Positions 42,233 to 52,200 of a stretch of DNA of 64,000 nt are shown piece after piece. Source of the stretch: SOJA01 sp964598485 (GTDB taxonomy: Archaea > Thermoproteota > Bathyarchaeia > Bathyarchaeales > Bathycorpusculaceae); NCBI GenBank assembly GCA_964598485.1, contig CAZRCD010000010.1, forward strand, positions 1 to 64,000, written 5' to 3'. A program made the translations under genes and the position numbers. Position 1 is the stretch's first letter. Every line of letters begins with the position of its first letter. Under the pieces are notes generated by a model. The model did not search any database and was not told the DNA's origin. It saw only the letters and a program-made list of their open reading frames with translations.

Positions 42233-42943
42233 TTACCGAACTGCCTGAATATTTGATGAATAGCGCTGTCGCTTCTCTGGTGAAGTTTTTTTCCAAAGAA
42301 TTAATGCAAGCAAAGTTGTTATCAGAAACAGCAGGGGGAGGATTACCATTGGGAATTCAGGTATTATATAGTAGCCGTCTTCAGTCTCGTAGCTTATGAG
42401 GTCAGCGTCTGGGTTTATGAGTTTCGTATAGAATAGATTCTGGCCAGCCAATACAAAAGGTATGTCGCAGAAGAGCGGCCCTCCGGTATCATTCTTCAAA
42501 ATTGTGAATTGAATTTGGCATAGCGTTCCTGAACCGTTGATGTATTCGGAGGGTGCGCCTAATTTTATGCCTGCTACACAGAATACGCTGCTAGGTTTTA
42601 TGGTTAGCCCGAAAGGGCCGTCAACATATTCGCCGAAAACATTATCAGGTGGGATGGTTAGGTCATCTGTGCTATTAATCTTCAATAATGTTGGATCCCA
42701 AGTTATGTTTATTTGCCAAGTAGCAAGGTAGTACACATCAGTGACTGTTATGTTAGCAATGAAAGTAGTGTTAATAGGGGTCGATGCAGGGAATTCAAAG
42801 CTGGTATCCCCATCTCTTATGTCGATTGTTTTGAGGTAGGTCGTGGCATCCGCAGCGGCAGATTGTATCGAAAAAGCTATCATGAAGCTTAAAAGAAGCA
42901 CTACAGCAGTAATAGGTATTCTCGTCTTTTTCAACATTTTCAC
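42233..42943 (-). CDS. Cohesin-like surface protein with PEF-type C-terminal sorting signal
   Basis: 236 residues. Signal peptide, then one cohesin-like domain (ATWQINITWDPTLLKINSTD, GIKLGAPSEYINGSGTLCQI, LFYTKLINPDADLIS) that is closely related to the first domain of the proteins at 43199 and 47102. The end YIIPEFPMVILPLLFLI, followed by LWKKTS, is a PEF-type archaeal anchor that may be processed by an archaeosortase. It is a candidate surface receptor for dockerin proteins. Confidence 0.75.
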   Translation of the reverse strand: MKMLKKTRIPITAVVLLLSFMIAFSIQSAAADATTYLKTIDIRDGDTSFEFPASTPINTTFIANITVTDVYYLATWQINITWDPTLLKINSTDDLTIPPDNVFGEYVDGPFGLTIKPSSVFCVAGIKLGAPSEYINGSGTLCQIQFTILKNDTGGPLFCDIPFVLAGQNLFYTKLINPDADLISYETEDGYYIIPEFPMVILPLLFLITTLLALILWKKTSPEKRQRYSSNIQAVR

Positions 42944-43198
42944 CTAGTCCTTTATCTTTAAGTCGTTCAATATTTTAGTTTTTCTATGACGGCACTGTGA
43001 CAGACTAGTAGGCGGTACTTAAATTGAAATGAGGCAGCTTCGGAGCACATCTCATGCGTAACTTTGAGAAATGGAGTTAGACTGAAATCCTTCGGAACGT
43101 ATTTTGGACAATTCGAATTGTATTTGTCACTCCAACTTTGTGGTACGCGCAAATACTTCAAAATGAATAAAAAAAGAGGGATTTATTGCAAGTGTATT

Positions 43199-44791
43199 TC
43201 AGCATGCTGTTCCAATTTTCTTCTTAGTCTGCTGATAGTCTACACCATCAACTGTGCTGTCGTTGTTTACATCTGCTTCCGGCTTCCAGTCCGGGTGGTC
43301 GGGGTATGAAGGTATGGCATTTCTAATCATTTGAACGTCTTGGCCGTCAACTACACCGTCCCCGTTTATATCGCCATATAATTTAACCTTCACTTTACCA
43401 TCTGAGTATATGTTGTTCAGAAGATCCATTTCATATGGGACAGCGGTAACCTCTGCTGAAATCGTGTAGTTTTGACACGGTGTTACGCTTGCTGTGTTCC
43501 ATGTGAATGTTAAAGTGACTTGTTCATCCGGGTTCAAGCTTGCGATCGTGTCGTTTCCAAGCAAGTTTCCCTCATAGTATGCTTCTACGATTATCAAAGT
43601 TTCTGTGATTTCTCCTTGGTTTCTTACAGTTACGTTGATTTTTAATATGTTACCTTGATAAGCCCAGGTTGCGTATGGGACAACATTTGTTATCGCCAAA
43701 TCTCTTATGATATTAGAAAAGAATCCGTCGTGCACTGCGTGGGGTATTGGTCGTCCAAGAGAGTCAACGAGATTTGTGTTGTTAATATCTAAGAGAGTTG
43801 CTCCTATCCCTGTGACACGGAACATGAGTTTAACTAATGGGACCTCTAACTCGGTTGTTATTGGTACTGCTGGCGGCATATATGTTACATTAACAGTCAT
43901 GATTCCTTCAATATTGTTTACGGAAAATTCTGGAAGATAATTTGTCTCGCCTAAGACGTCAAGAATTGTAAGGCTAATGCACCACAAGATGGCTGGGTCA
44001 TAGCTTAAACTAAAGCCATAACCATACATATCAGTGACATTTTTAATTGTTGCGTTGAGTTGGATGACTTGCGGCGGCAGAATTGAGGAATTAATTATCT
44101 CTTGGGGTCTCATATAAAATGCCGCTCCTTCACTGGGGGGCGGTGGAGGCGGTGGCCACGCATACTCGTAGTAGCCGTCTTCGGATGTGTAGCTTATGAG
44201 GTCAGCGTCTGGGTTTATGAGTTTCGTATAGAATAGATTCTCGCCTGCCAACACAAAGTGTATGTTACAAGATAAAGTTTCTCCCTCACTTGATGGTGCT
44301 TTGGTTACGTTGAATTTGATCTGGCACAGTGTTCCTGAACCGTCGAAGTGGTCGAAGGGTGCGCCTAATTTGATGCCGCAGACCAAGTATGCGCTGCTTG
44401 AGGTTACAGTTAAGCCTACAGGGTCTGTCCAACCGTTGAATATGTTGTCTGTTGGTATGTAGATGTCAGAGTAGTCTGGGTCGCAGCTGGGATTAACCCG
44501 TGCGATTTCTAGCAGTGTTGGGTCCCAGGTTACGTTTATCTGCCAAGTTGCCAGGTTGAGCACGTCGAGCACGCTCACGTTGACAAGCACGTATCCCATA
44601 GGATACTCAGGCTCTGTTGGAGGTGGTACAGTGTTAGTGTACGTGAGCGATGTATAGCCCTCCACTGGATCCAAAATTTTGAGGTATGTTGTTGATGAAG
44701 CGAAGGTTGATGTTGAAAAGAGCGTTGCCATATTCAGAAGCAATATTAAAGCAAGAAGCAGAAAGAGTCCACTTTTTGATTTTGCAGTCAT
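43199..44791 (-). CDS. Scaffold-like secreted protein: two cohesin-like domains, CARDB and dockerin
   Basis: 530 residues. Signal peptide, cohesin-like domain 1 (about 30-215, ATWQINVTWDPTLLEIARVN), a Pro-rich linker, cohesin-like domain 2 (about 225-360, YGFSLSYDPAIL), a CARDB domain (about 365-465), and a dockerin at 473-530 with two calcium loops (GDINGDGVVDGQD and ADVNNDSTVDGVD). Having both cohesins and a dockerin in one protein is the layout of an adaptor scaffoldin. No membrane anchor, so it must attach through partners. Domain 1 is nearly the same DNA as in the gene at 47102. Confidence 0.78.
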   Translation of the reverse strand: MTAKSKSGLFLLLALILLLNMATLFSTSTFASSTTYLKILDPVEGYTSLTYTNTVPPPTEPEYPMGYVLVNVSVLDVLNLATWQINVTWDPTLLEIARVNPSCDPDYSDIYIPTDNIFNGWTDPVGLTVTSSSAYLVCGIKLGAPFDHFDGSGTLCQIKFNVTKAPSSEGETLSCNIHFVLAGENLFYTKLINPDADLISYTSEDGYYEYAWPPPPPPPSEGAAFYMRPQEIINSSILPPQVIQLNATIKNVTDMYGYGFSLSYDPAILWCISLTILDVLGETNYLPEFSVNNIEGIMTVNVTYMPPAVPITTELEVPLVKLMFRVTGIGATLLDINNTNLVDSLGRPIPHAVHDGFFSNIIRDLAITNVVPYATWAYQGNILKINVTVRNQGEITETLIIVEAYYEGNLLGNDTIASLNPDEQVTLTFTWNTASVTPCQNYTISAEVTAVPYEMDLLNNIYSDGKVKVKLYGDINGDGVVDGQDVQMIRNAIPSYPDHPDWKPEADVNNDSTVDGVDYQQTKKKIGTAC

Positions 44792-44884
44792 TCTTCTTTC
44801 TCCCTTCTAGTTAATGTCTATTAGCACAGTTTTTAATATCTTTTTGGGTTAAAATTGGCATGTTACGAAATATGCACTGCCTTC

Positions 44885-45097
44885 TTAGAGACTTGCAAAG
44901 TGTCCAATATTATTCTTGACCAAGATATAGTCTTGGCCGTCAATCACGTTATCTTTGTTTAGATCGGCTTTTGGTTTCCAGTTTGGGCTGCCGAGAGTTG
45001 AAGGGACTGCGTTTTTTACTAATTGCATATCTTGGCCGTCAACCACAAGGTCTCCGTTTATGCCGCCTAGTAATATTACTTCGAATGTTATATTTAG
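44885..45097 (-). pseudogene. Orphan dockerin tail fragment (copy C)
   Basis: After an in-frame TAATAA an open frame without a start codon reads NITFEVILLGGINGDLVVDG, then QDMQLVKNAVPSTLGSPNW and ADLNKDNVIDGQDYILVKNN before a stop at 44885. This is a complete dockerin with a piece of the preceding domain but no gene in front. It is probably left over from a duplicated surface-protein gene or displaced by misassembly at the nearby gap. Confidence 0.6.
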
Positions 45098-45103
45098 TTA
45101 TTA

Positions 45104-45264
45104 TCATATATGCTGCCCGATATTTGCCTTGACAATTTGATAGTCTGCACCATCGATTACGCCGTCGTCGTTTAGGTCAGCGTTTGGGTTCCAATTTGGA
45201 CTCCCAGGGGTTGAAGGGACTGCGTTTTTTACTAATTGCATATCTTGGCCGTCAACCACAAGGT
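45104..45264 (-). CDS. Dockerin domain end (copy B), probably the 3' end of the PKD protein
   Basis: Minus-strand frame directly after the N gap: LVVDGQDMQLVKNAVPSTPG, then NADLNDDGVIDGADYQIVKA and a stop at 45104. It repeats the sequence found just before the gap (DGQDMQLVKNAVPSTP), so it either completes the dockerin of the PKD gene or belongs to a second dockerin in tandem. It is not in frame with the PKD gene across exactly 100 N, but the gap length is only nominal. Confidence 0.5.
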
Positions 45265-45364
45265 NNNNNNNNNNNNNNNNNNNNNNNNNNNNNNNNNNNN
45301 NNNNNNNNNNNNNNNNNNNNNNNNNNNNNNNNNNNNNNNNNNNNNNNNNNNNNNNNNNNNNNNN
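45265..45364. other. Assembly gap (100 N)
   Basis: Exactly 100 N, the conventional filler for an unknown distance. The bases on both sides belong to the same dockerin repeat (GGGGTTGAAGGGACTGCG occurs on each side), so the gap most likely reflects repeats that the assembler could not resolve. Confidence 0.95.
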
Positions 45365-46904
45365 CAGGGGTTGAAGGGACTGCGTTTTTTACTAATTGCA
45401 TATCTTGGCCGTCAACCACGCCATCACGATTTACATCGCCAAGTAACGGTGGCGGTGCAGTTTCAAGAACATTCACTATTTTTGATGTCGCGTTACTTAG
45501 ACCGCTGCTATCGGTAACGGTTAGAGTCACTGTGTAATTTCCAGCGTCTGTGTAAATATGAGTAATTGTGGCTGTACTGACTGTTGTGATGTTACCATCA
45601 CCAAAATCCCATTGATAACTGACTATGGGAATTTCGTGAGTCCCATTCCAGCCAGGTTTTGATTGAGAAGCGTCAAATGTAGCTGTCTCATTTGCTACTG
45701 GCTGAGTTAACCAGCTGAAATAAGCTTTGGGTGGGTCAGGAGGCCATACGGTCACAGGTTTAGATGTCGTGGACCAGAGTCCTTCGCTGTCGGTCACGTT
45801 TAAAGTTACAATATACGTTCTATTTTCTGGAAAAGTATGGATTATTGTAGGATTAGTTATGTTGACCGATGGTGTACCATCACCAAAGTTCCATTCATAG
45901 CTGATTATTTCGTCGTCCAATCCTTCAGGTGATGAGCCTGATGCATCAAAGGTTATTTCCTGATTTTTATATGGATGCAGTGGTATAAAAGTAAAGGAGG
46001 CTTGTGGTGGTGAAGGAGGATAACTATCGTCAAAGCTAAATGTGGGATTTACTTCAAATGTCCTTCCGCCTACAGCGATCAGTGTTAGTGTAACATCTTT
46101 CCTCGCTGTTGCGTAAATTGAGCAAATACTAGGGAAAGGCTCTGGAGAAAGCCTAAATGTTGTATTAAAGGTTCCATCAGGTCTGATTGGTGGAGATTCT
46201 TGAGGAAATTCTGGCTGGAATTCTAGGAATTCAGTGTTTCTTGTGAGCTTTATGAATGCTGACTTTTCTAAACAATAGGGTATTCCACCATCACTTGGAT
46301 AATCTGTATATATGTTTGCGAAGATTTTCGCGGTGCCTATGTAAGCCCAGTATGGAATTTCTATTTGAATGGGCCATTGATGTTCTCCTGGACCTATTGG
46401 AAGTTTAATATATCTTGTTCCAATGGGAATAGTGTTTCCGTCATACAGAGATACCGTTAAAACAGCATCGTGAGAAATCGTATCGTTGTTTCTGAAAAGC
46501 ATTTGGAAGTAGGCGTATGTATGTTTTGGATATGGCTGGATGTAAAAAACATCTTTTTTATTACTGTAGCCACTGTCGCAAGGAACAATATCAACAATTT
46601 CGATTACACTGGGGATCGATGTTACATTTCCCGTTGGAATGGTTCTGAAGGCAATCGAACCCATTGAGCCCTTTATTTCAAGAGCCACCAATCCATTTGA
46701 TATTGGAGTTCCATCAGAGGACAGGTTTCCTTGAATGTTAACTTTTTCTCTTAAATAATATTCATATTTATTTGTTTCTATGGCTAGTGTTGTCCCGGGT
46801 TTTCCTTTAACTTGATCTTGCAAGGTGATAACTGAACTTATACTTAGTAAAGTAGTAATTATGAGTATAGGAAGAGCCACTCGAATCCTACACATTTTCT
46901 TCAC
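45365..46904 (-). CDS. Secreted protein with two PKD domains and a dockerin (interrupted by gap)
   Basis: About 513 residues visible. Signal peptide, an N-terminal beta domain, a segment IPYWAYIGTAKIFANIYTDY, then GGIPYC shared with the genes at 36972 and 47102. Two PKD domains follow (ISYEWNFGDGTPSVNITNPT and VSYQWDFGDGNITTVSTATI). The dockerin start GDVNRDGVVDGQDMQLVKNA runs into the gap. PKD domains are typical spacers in secreted proteases and surface proteins. Through the dockerin it could dock onto the cohesin-like neighbours. The short leader fits a TATA box about 28 bases upstream. Confidence 0.78.
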
Positions 46905-46937
46905 GCTTTAATATTACTATTCATGGGTATAATAAGC

Positions 46938-46957
46938 CTTCTGGAAATATGTTCTAT
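46938..46957 (-). promoter_or_regulatory. Surface-gene promoter motif, site B
   Basis: On the minus strand ATAGAACATATTTCCAGAAG is followed at once by GCTTATTATA, the likely TATA box of the PKD-dockerin gene that starts at 46904. Confidence 0.6.
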
Positions 46958-47101
46958 TTACTTATTTACTGGAAACTGCACAATAAGTATTGAAATTGTA
47001 CCTCACTATCAAAATGTAATACCAAAGAATTATGCTCATAAATGCTTATCAGATAATCACAAAAAAAAATGGAGGGGGTTTAGGGGTTAATTTTGTTTAG
47101 G

Positions 47102-49090
47102 CTATGTATATTTTAGTATGGCGAATGTCTCGGATGCTTCTGGACAGACCGGGACGCCGCAGTTGAACGGCCAGTCGGTTAGTGCGTTTACGTATATTGT
47201 TCCCTCGCCGGCGAATGCCCATTTCGGCAGTGGTATGTTCAACTCTATCTCGGTGCAATTTGAAGTGCACCATACTATGTCTTCGTTTCCAACTGTGATC
47301 CATATGCTGGTTGTTCCTACTGGGACTCCGAGGTCGTCGTAGATTGTGAGAGTTATTAGCACGTCTTTTGGTTGAAGCCTGAATGTGCAGAAGGTTACTG
47401 TGAAGTTTGCATCTTCGCCTTTCTTGAATTCTGTGGCTTTAGGTGTTACCGTTAGGTCCATTACAAGCCAGTTAACCTTGAACCATAGCCAGTCTTCTGT
47501 GGTCATTTCTCTTACTGTTGCTTTGGCAACAACGGTCCATACTCCAAATATTTCTTCGCACTCGGCTGGACTGCATGGCCACGGTATTCCGAATTCTATG
47601 TAGGCTACGCCGTCTGCGTTTGTTGTGGCAACTCTTGTGAAGTTGACGTATCCTGTCGTATTTTCAGGGTCTTCACACGTTCCGCCGCCGCCGACTACTT
47701 GGAAGACTACTTCCTTGTTTTGTACTGGGTCTGCGTTGTAGGTTAGTTTTGCAAAGAGTGTTACTGTTGCTTGTGGTTCAAACATGTCGCTTGTCTCGTT
47801 CAATCCTTGACCGCCGAATGGGTCTGGATATTGCGTGTAAACGTCTATCATTAGACCCATGATCCATCCCTGTATGTAGTAGTCGCCGTCAACTGGTTCC
47901 TTGGCAGGTATCCATTCTTCATTTGCATTCAAGAACATTCGTTCTGGCATGCTTGGGAACATGTACTCGATGTTGAAGGCTCCTGAGACAAACTCAGTCC
48001 ATGTATATTCCTCTTGAACCGTTGCTTCGAAGTCGAATGAGCAGATAACTCTATCTCCTATGGGTAGTCCTGTTGTGTCTGGGAATTTGCCCCAATCGAA
48101 CTCGTGTGAGGTGTCATTTGGGTTGATCATTATCAGCACGTATTGGGTTTCGTATCCACTGGGATCAAGTCCGCCGTAGTTTGTGAAGAAGTCTGTTCCG
48201 TAGGGAGCCCATTCGCCCCTGTTCATGAAGTTACCTTCAGTTGCGTTGTAGGGGATGCCTGGTACTAATTTGAAGAGGTCTGTTTTGTAGATCATTGCGA
48301 ACTGGATTAGGGTGAGCATGGATTCGTTTTCTATGTCGTTTATCACTATATCAATTGTGAAGAAGGCTTTCGGCGTGCCTATTATTGATGGTCCGAGAGG
48401 TTTACCCATCTCAGTTAAGTGCGGGTAAACTTCTAGGTATGGTTTTTTCAATTCAGGCTTCTCCCATTTGTATTCATATTGGCCATCTTCGGATGTGTAG
48501 CTTATGAGTTCAGCTTCTGGGTCTATGAGTTTCGTATAGAATAGATCCTCACCTGCCAACACAAAGTGTAGGGCACATGAGAGGTCGCTCGATGGCAGTT
48601 TGGTTATGTTGAATTTGATCTGGCACATTGTTCCTGAACCGTCGAAGTGGTCGAAGGGTGCGCCCATTTTGATGCCGCAGACCAAGAAGGCACTGCTTGA
48701 GGTTACAGTTAAGCCTGTTGGGTCTGTCCAACCGTTGAATATGTTGTCTGTTGGTATGTAGATGTCAGAGTAGTCTGGGTCGCAGCTGGGATTAACCCGT
48801 GCGATTTCTAGCAGTGTTGGGTCCCAGGTTACGTTTATCTGCCAAGTTGCCAAGTCGACCACGTCGAGCACGCTCACGTTGACAAGCACGTATCCCATAG
48901 GATAACCAAGCTCTGTTGGTGGTAGCGCATTGTTTGTGTAGTTAAGGAGGTGGTCTCCTTCCACCGGGTCAAGGAATTCTACGGTGGGGTCAAGGATGGC
49001 GAAGGTTATGGTTGGAAACATAGCGAGCAAGCTTAAAATAGTCATAACAGTCAATGTCGTTGACAATATGGTCTTTAGTTTTAAATTCAA
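47102..49090 (-). CDS. Secreted cohesin-like protein with a C-terminal macroglobulin-like region
   Basis: 662 residues, TTG start with GGAGAAAGGAAG just before it. Signal peptide, a cohesin-like domain (about 30-210) almost identical in DNA to that of the gene at 43199, and a second beta domain resembling a cohesin (about 225-400: FFTIDIVINDIENESMLTLI). The C-terminal half has a stretch ADGVAYIEFGIPWPCSP and ends IPLPKWAFAGEGTIYVNALT, GVPVCPEASETF, shared with the CARDB and PKD proteins. No anchor or dockerin seen. It may bridge surface components. Confidence 0.75.
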   Translation of the reverse strand: MNLKLKTILSTTLTVMTILSLLAMFPTITFAILDPTVEFLDPVEGDHLLNYTNNALPPTELGYPMGYVLVNVSVLDVVDLATWQINVTWDPTLLEIARVNPSCDPDYSDIYIPTDNIFNGWTDPTGLTVTSSSAFLVCGIKMGAPFDHFDGSGTMCQIKFNITKLPSSDLSCALHFVLAGEDLFYTKLIDPEAELISYTSEDGQYEYKWEKPELKKPYLEVYPHLTEMGKPLGPSIIGTPKAFFTIDIVINDIENESMLTLIQFAMIYKTDLFKLVPGIPYNATEGNFMNRGEWAPYGTDFFTNYGGLDPSGYETQYVLIMINPNDTSHEFDWGKFPDTTGLPIGDRVICSFDFEATVQEEYTWTEFVSGAFNIEYMFPSMPERMFLNANEEWIPAKEPVDGDYYIQGWIMGLMIDVYTQYPDPFGGQGLNETSDMFEPQATVTLFAKLTYNADPVQNKEVVFQVVGGGGTCEDPENTTGYVNFTRVATTNADGVAYIEFGIPWPCSPAECEEIFGVWTVVAKATVREMTTEDWLWFKVNWLVMDLTVTPKATEFKKGEDANFTVTFCTFRLQPKDVLITLTIYDDLGVPVGTTSIWITVGNEDIVWCTSNCTEIELNIPLPKWAFAGEGTIYVNALTDWPFNCGVPVCPEASETFAILKYT

Positions 49091-49154
49091 TTTCTTCCTT
49101 TCTCCTTTCTCTTCTTTTACACTTAATAGGTGAAGGTGACATTCAGATTTAAAG

Positions 49155-49174
49155 TTTCTGGAAGAATATTCTAT
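49155..49174 (-). promoter_or_regulatory. Surface-gene promoter motif, site C
   Basis: On the minus strand ATAGAATATTCTTCCAGAAA abuts CTTTAAATC (49146-49154), the TATA box of the cohesin-like gene at 47102-49090. Confidence 0.6.
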
Positions 49175-49275
49175 TTCTAGCTAGCTCTTTTTGGAATAGT
49201 CCGTAAAAGTGATGTATACTGTGAATGGTTGAAAACAAAAAAAAGTGGGAGTTGTGTTTCGTCGGGTTAGCGGTC

Positions 49276-52200
49276 TTAGACGTATGATGTTGGGACTAGC
49301 CCTTTGACTATCGTATAATCCGTGCCGTCAACGATGCCGTCGCAGTTTATGTCTGCAGCCCAGTTCCAGTTGGGGTCGCCTGGTGCAGAGGGTATGGCTT
49401 TCTTAACTTTCTGATAGTCGACGCCGTCAACGATGCCGTCGCCGTTAATGTCGCCTGTGCCGTAAACAATAGCGTAGCCGTCGGTAACCGTGTTGTTCAC
49501 CACGGCCTCATCATAAGCCGTTTCTGATACAACACCGGTGGTTGCTCCTATTGTCCAAGTGCCCGCTAGCTCGAATGCGTCTGTTTCGTTCCATAAGAAC
49601 GCTGGAACGGTTCCGCTGTCGCCTGGTCCCCAAACTTGGAATTCTTTGTATCCATCTTCTATTGGGTATGTGTCGGTGCCCTTTGTTCTTGTCAACAGTA
49701 TGTTAGCTAGGAAGCCTGCCATCAAGGTGTTGGTGTCTACGCGTGAATAGTTCACCTCTATTGTAACGGTTGGGTACATGCCTTTGTCGCTTTTCAGGAT
49801 TTTTATTGTTGGTGCTCCGTGGTCGGTGATGAGCGTTTGGGTGACGTTGGTTATGGTGTCCCACACTGATAAGTCTACTGGCTGCATTGTTGTTACGCCT
49901 GGAGGTAGGTCTTTCCAGTAGTGTTTGAAGTATCCGCCTGAGTAGATTGGGTTGTAGTACCATCCGTAGATCCATGTTCTCTCCCAGTGGCGTCCGCTGG
50001 GTTGGTATGTGCATACGCTTGGACAGTCTGTTATGTAGATGTCTTGCAGTTCGTAGTATATCTCTTGCCTTCTAGTCGCGTTTGTGCTGTGTCCGCCTTC
50101 TTGGATGAGCGCGTCAACGTAGGGGTCGCTGTAGCGTTGCGGTTCTGAGAATGCTCCTTCTGTGTGCATGAACGGGAAGAAGAAGTTGTGCGGGTCTGGA
50201 TAGTCAGCCTGCCAGCCTATGACGAACATTGTTAATTTGTAGCTGAACAGTTCGGGGATGTAGACGGTTCCCCACTCCACGTCGTACACGTCGATGTGGA
50301 ATTTAGTAGGGTTGAGCGACTCAACGTGGGTTTCGATCTGATCCTCAGCCATGGTTCTCCTTGGGACGTTGCCTGTGTTGTAGCAGAGCGGTAGCTTGAA
50401 GCCTTTAGTCCATACTTGGCCGGGTGTCACCATGGCAGGGTCGTGACCTGGGTTTTCGCCAGAGCCGCCCCAAGCCAGTTTGAAGTAGTATTCAGCCTCG
50501 GTCAAGTTGAGGTAGTACTGGTTCTCCGCGTACCAACTTTCTGGTCGTCTGTAGGGCAGTCCGTAAATAGCTGGGGTAGCCGGGTATTCTGACTCACCTA
50601 GGAACGCTACTTCAATGAAGTCTGTGTAGTTGACACAGTAACTGAAGGCTTTTCTCAAGAATTTGTCGCTGAAGAAGTCCGGCGGGATTCCAGTCTCGTC
50701 TATTACACCATAGTCTAGGTGCGTTATGAACGGTGGATACAGGTAGCGGCTTTCCAGTGATACGTTGAAGTTGAAGAAGTTTCCTCCGGTCACCAAGGTC
50801 GGCAGTGGAAAGGTGCAGCGTACACCAGGCTTCCCTTCGACGTCAGCCTTGTACATTGTTGGAACGTAGCAGAAGTCGAGGTCTCCTGCGAGGAACATCA
50901 GTTTCCTCGTAGGCCACTCGCTAATGAACTCCACTTTGATCACGTCGACGTAGCCTTCGCAGCCGCGAACAGGCCATTGTTGCCAGTGCTCTTCAAATCT
51001 TTCAAGTCTCCAATGCTTTCCAGTTATCCATTCGACATATAGGTAGGGTCCTGTTCCACACATCACTGGCAGTGGATCCATCAACGGTGAAACCATGGGG
51101 TCATGGTAGGTTGGAACGGTTGTCCATTCTCCGTCCCAGCAGCCTTGATCCATGGCCCAGTCCATGTAGAGTATGCTGGCCCATGATTGAGCTATGGACT
51201 GCAGGAAGATCATTGGTGGAAACGGAGAGGCGAACGTGAACCAAACCCATGTGCAGTTGGTCTCTATGGCAGCGTCTACTATTGGGGCGAATTCAGGGTC
51301 AGGTATTAGGTCCTCGTTCTCGTCTGGCCATCCGTAGTCAGGATATGTGAGAGGCTCGTAGATCATCCATTGAGGACCACCGGTGTGGTCTAGTACAAAC
51401 CATCTTTCGAAGCTGTATTCGATATCCCAGCATGTGAGGCAAGGCTTGACAACCATTATCTCCGTGTCGATGGACTCCACGATGTAGTCTCTTGTCCAGC
51501 CGTAGATGTATTCTGAGGGCGGCACGTCCTTGCGGGTCATCTGAATCACGTCGCCTGCACTCAGCGTATAATCGTAGGGACCGAACATTCCGTCTTCCCA
51601 ATCGTCAATGTTATATTGGCGGCCAGCCGTATCCGTGATGAGGGCTACTTCTGGTATGTTACAGTAACCGACTTCAACTACCTGATTGCCCACTGGTGCT
51701 GCTGGGTTGAATCCTCCAGGCAGCGTTACTGTTCTCCAGCATTGGAACGGAATCGGCAGTTCCTTGAGCACTAGTGTATAACCTTCGTCTATTATCACGT
51801 CCTGCACGTGGAAGGCAATCCATGGCATTTCGTCTGGTCCTTGAAAGGTTTTCTTATCCATCTTCACTATGTCGCACGGACTTAGGTAACCATCAGCGTT
51901 GTTGTCATGCCACTTCCAAATGTGCCACTGATTACCAGGTTCAGGGTCTGTCTCTGTCCACTGAGTGGATACAGGATAGTACGGATCGATTGAAGGGTTA
52001 AACACTGTTATGATGTTGTTGTGGCTGCCTTTTATCTTGAAGTAAAAGACTGGATGATCCGGATCCGTTTCATCCAAGTACCATTCGCTTGCAAGGTTAG
52101 CTGAGAACTCGTCGGTTTTACCCTGAAGCTTAACGTCGGGTTCAGTATAGTCAACCATGAAGGCTACTAGCTGGTCATACACGTTCATCACTATTTCTCC

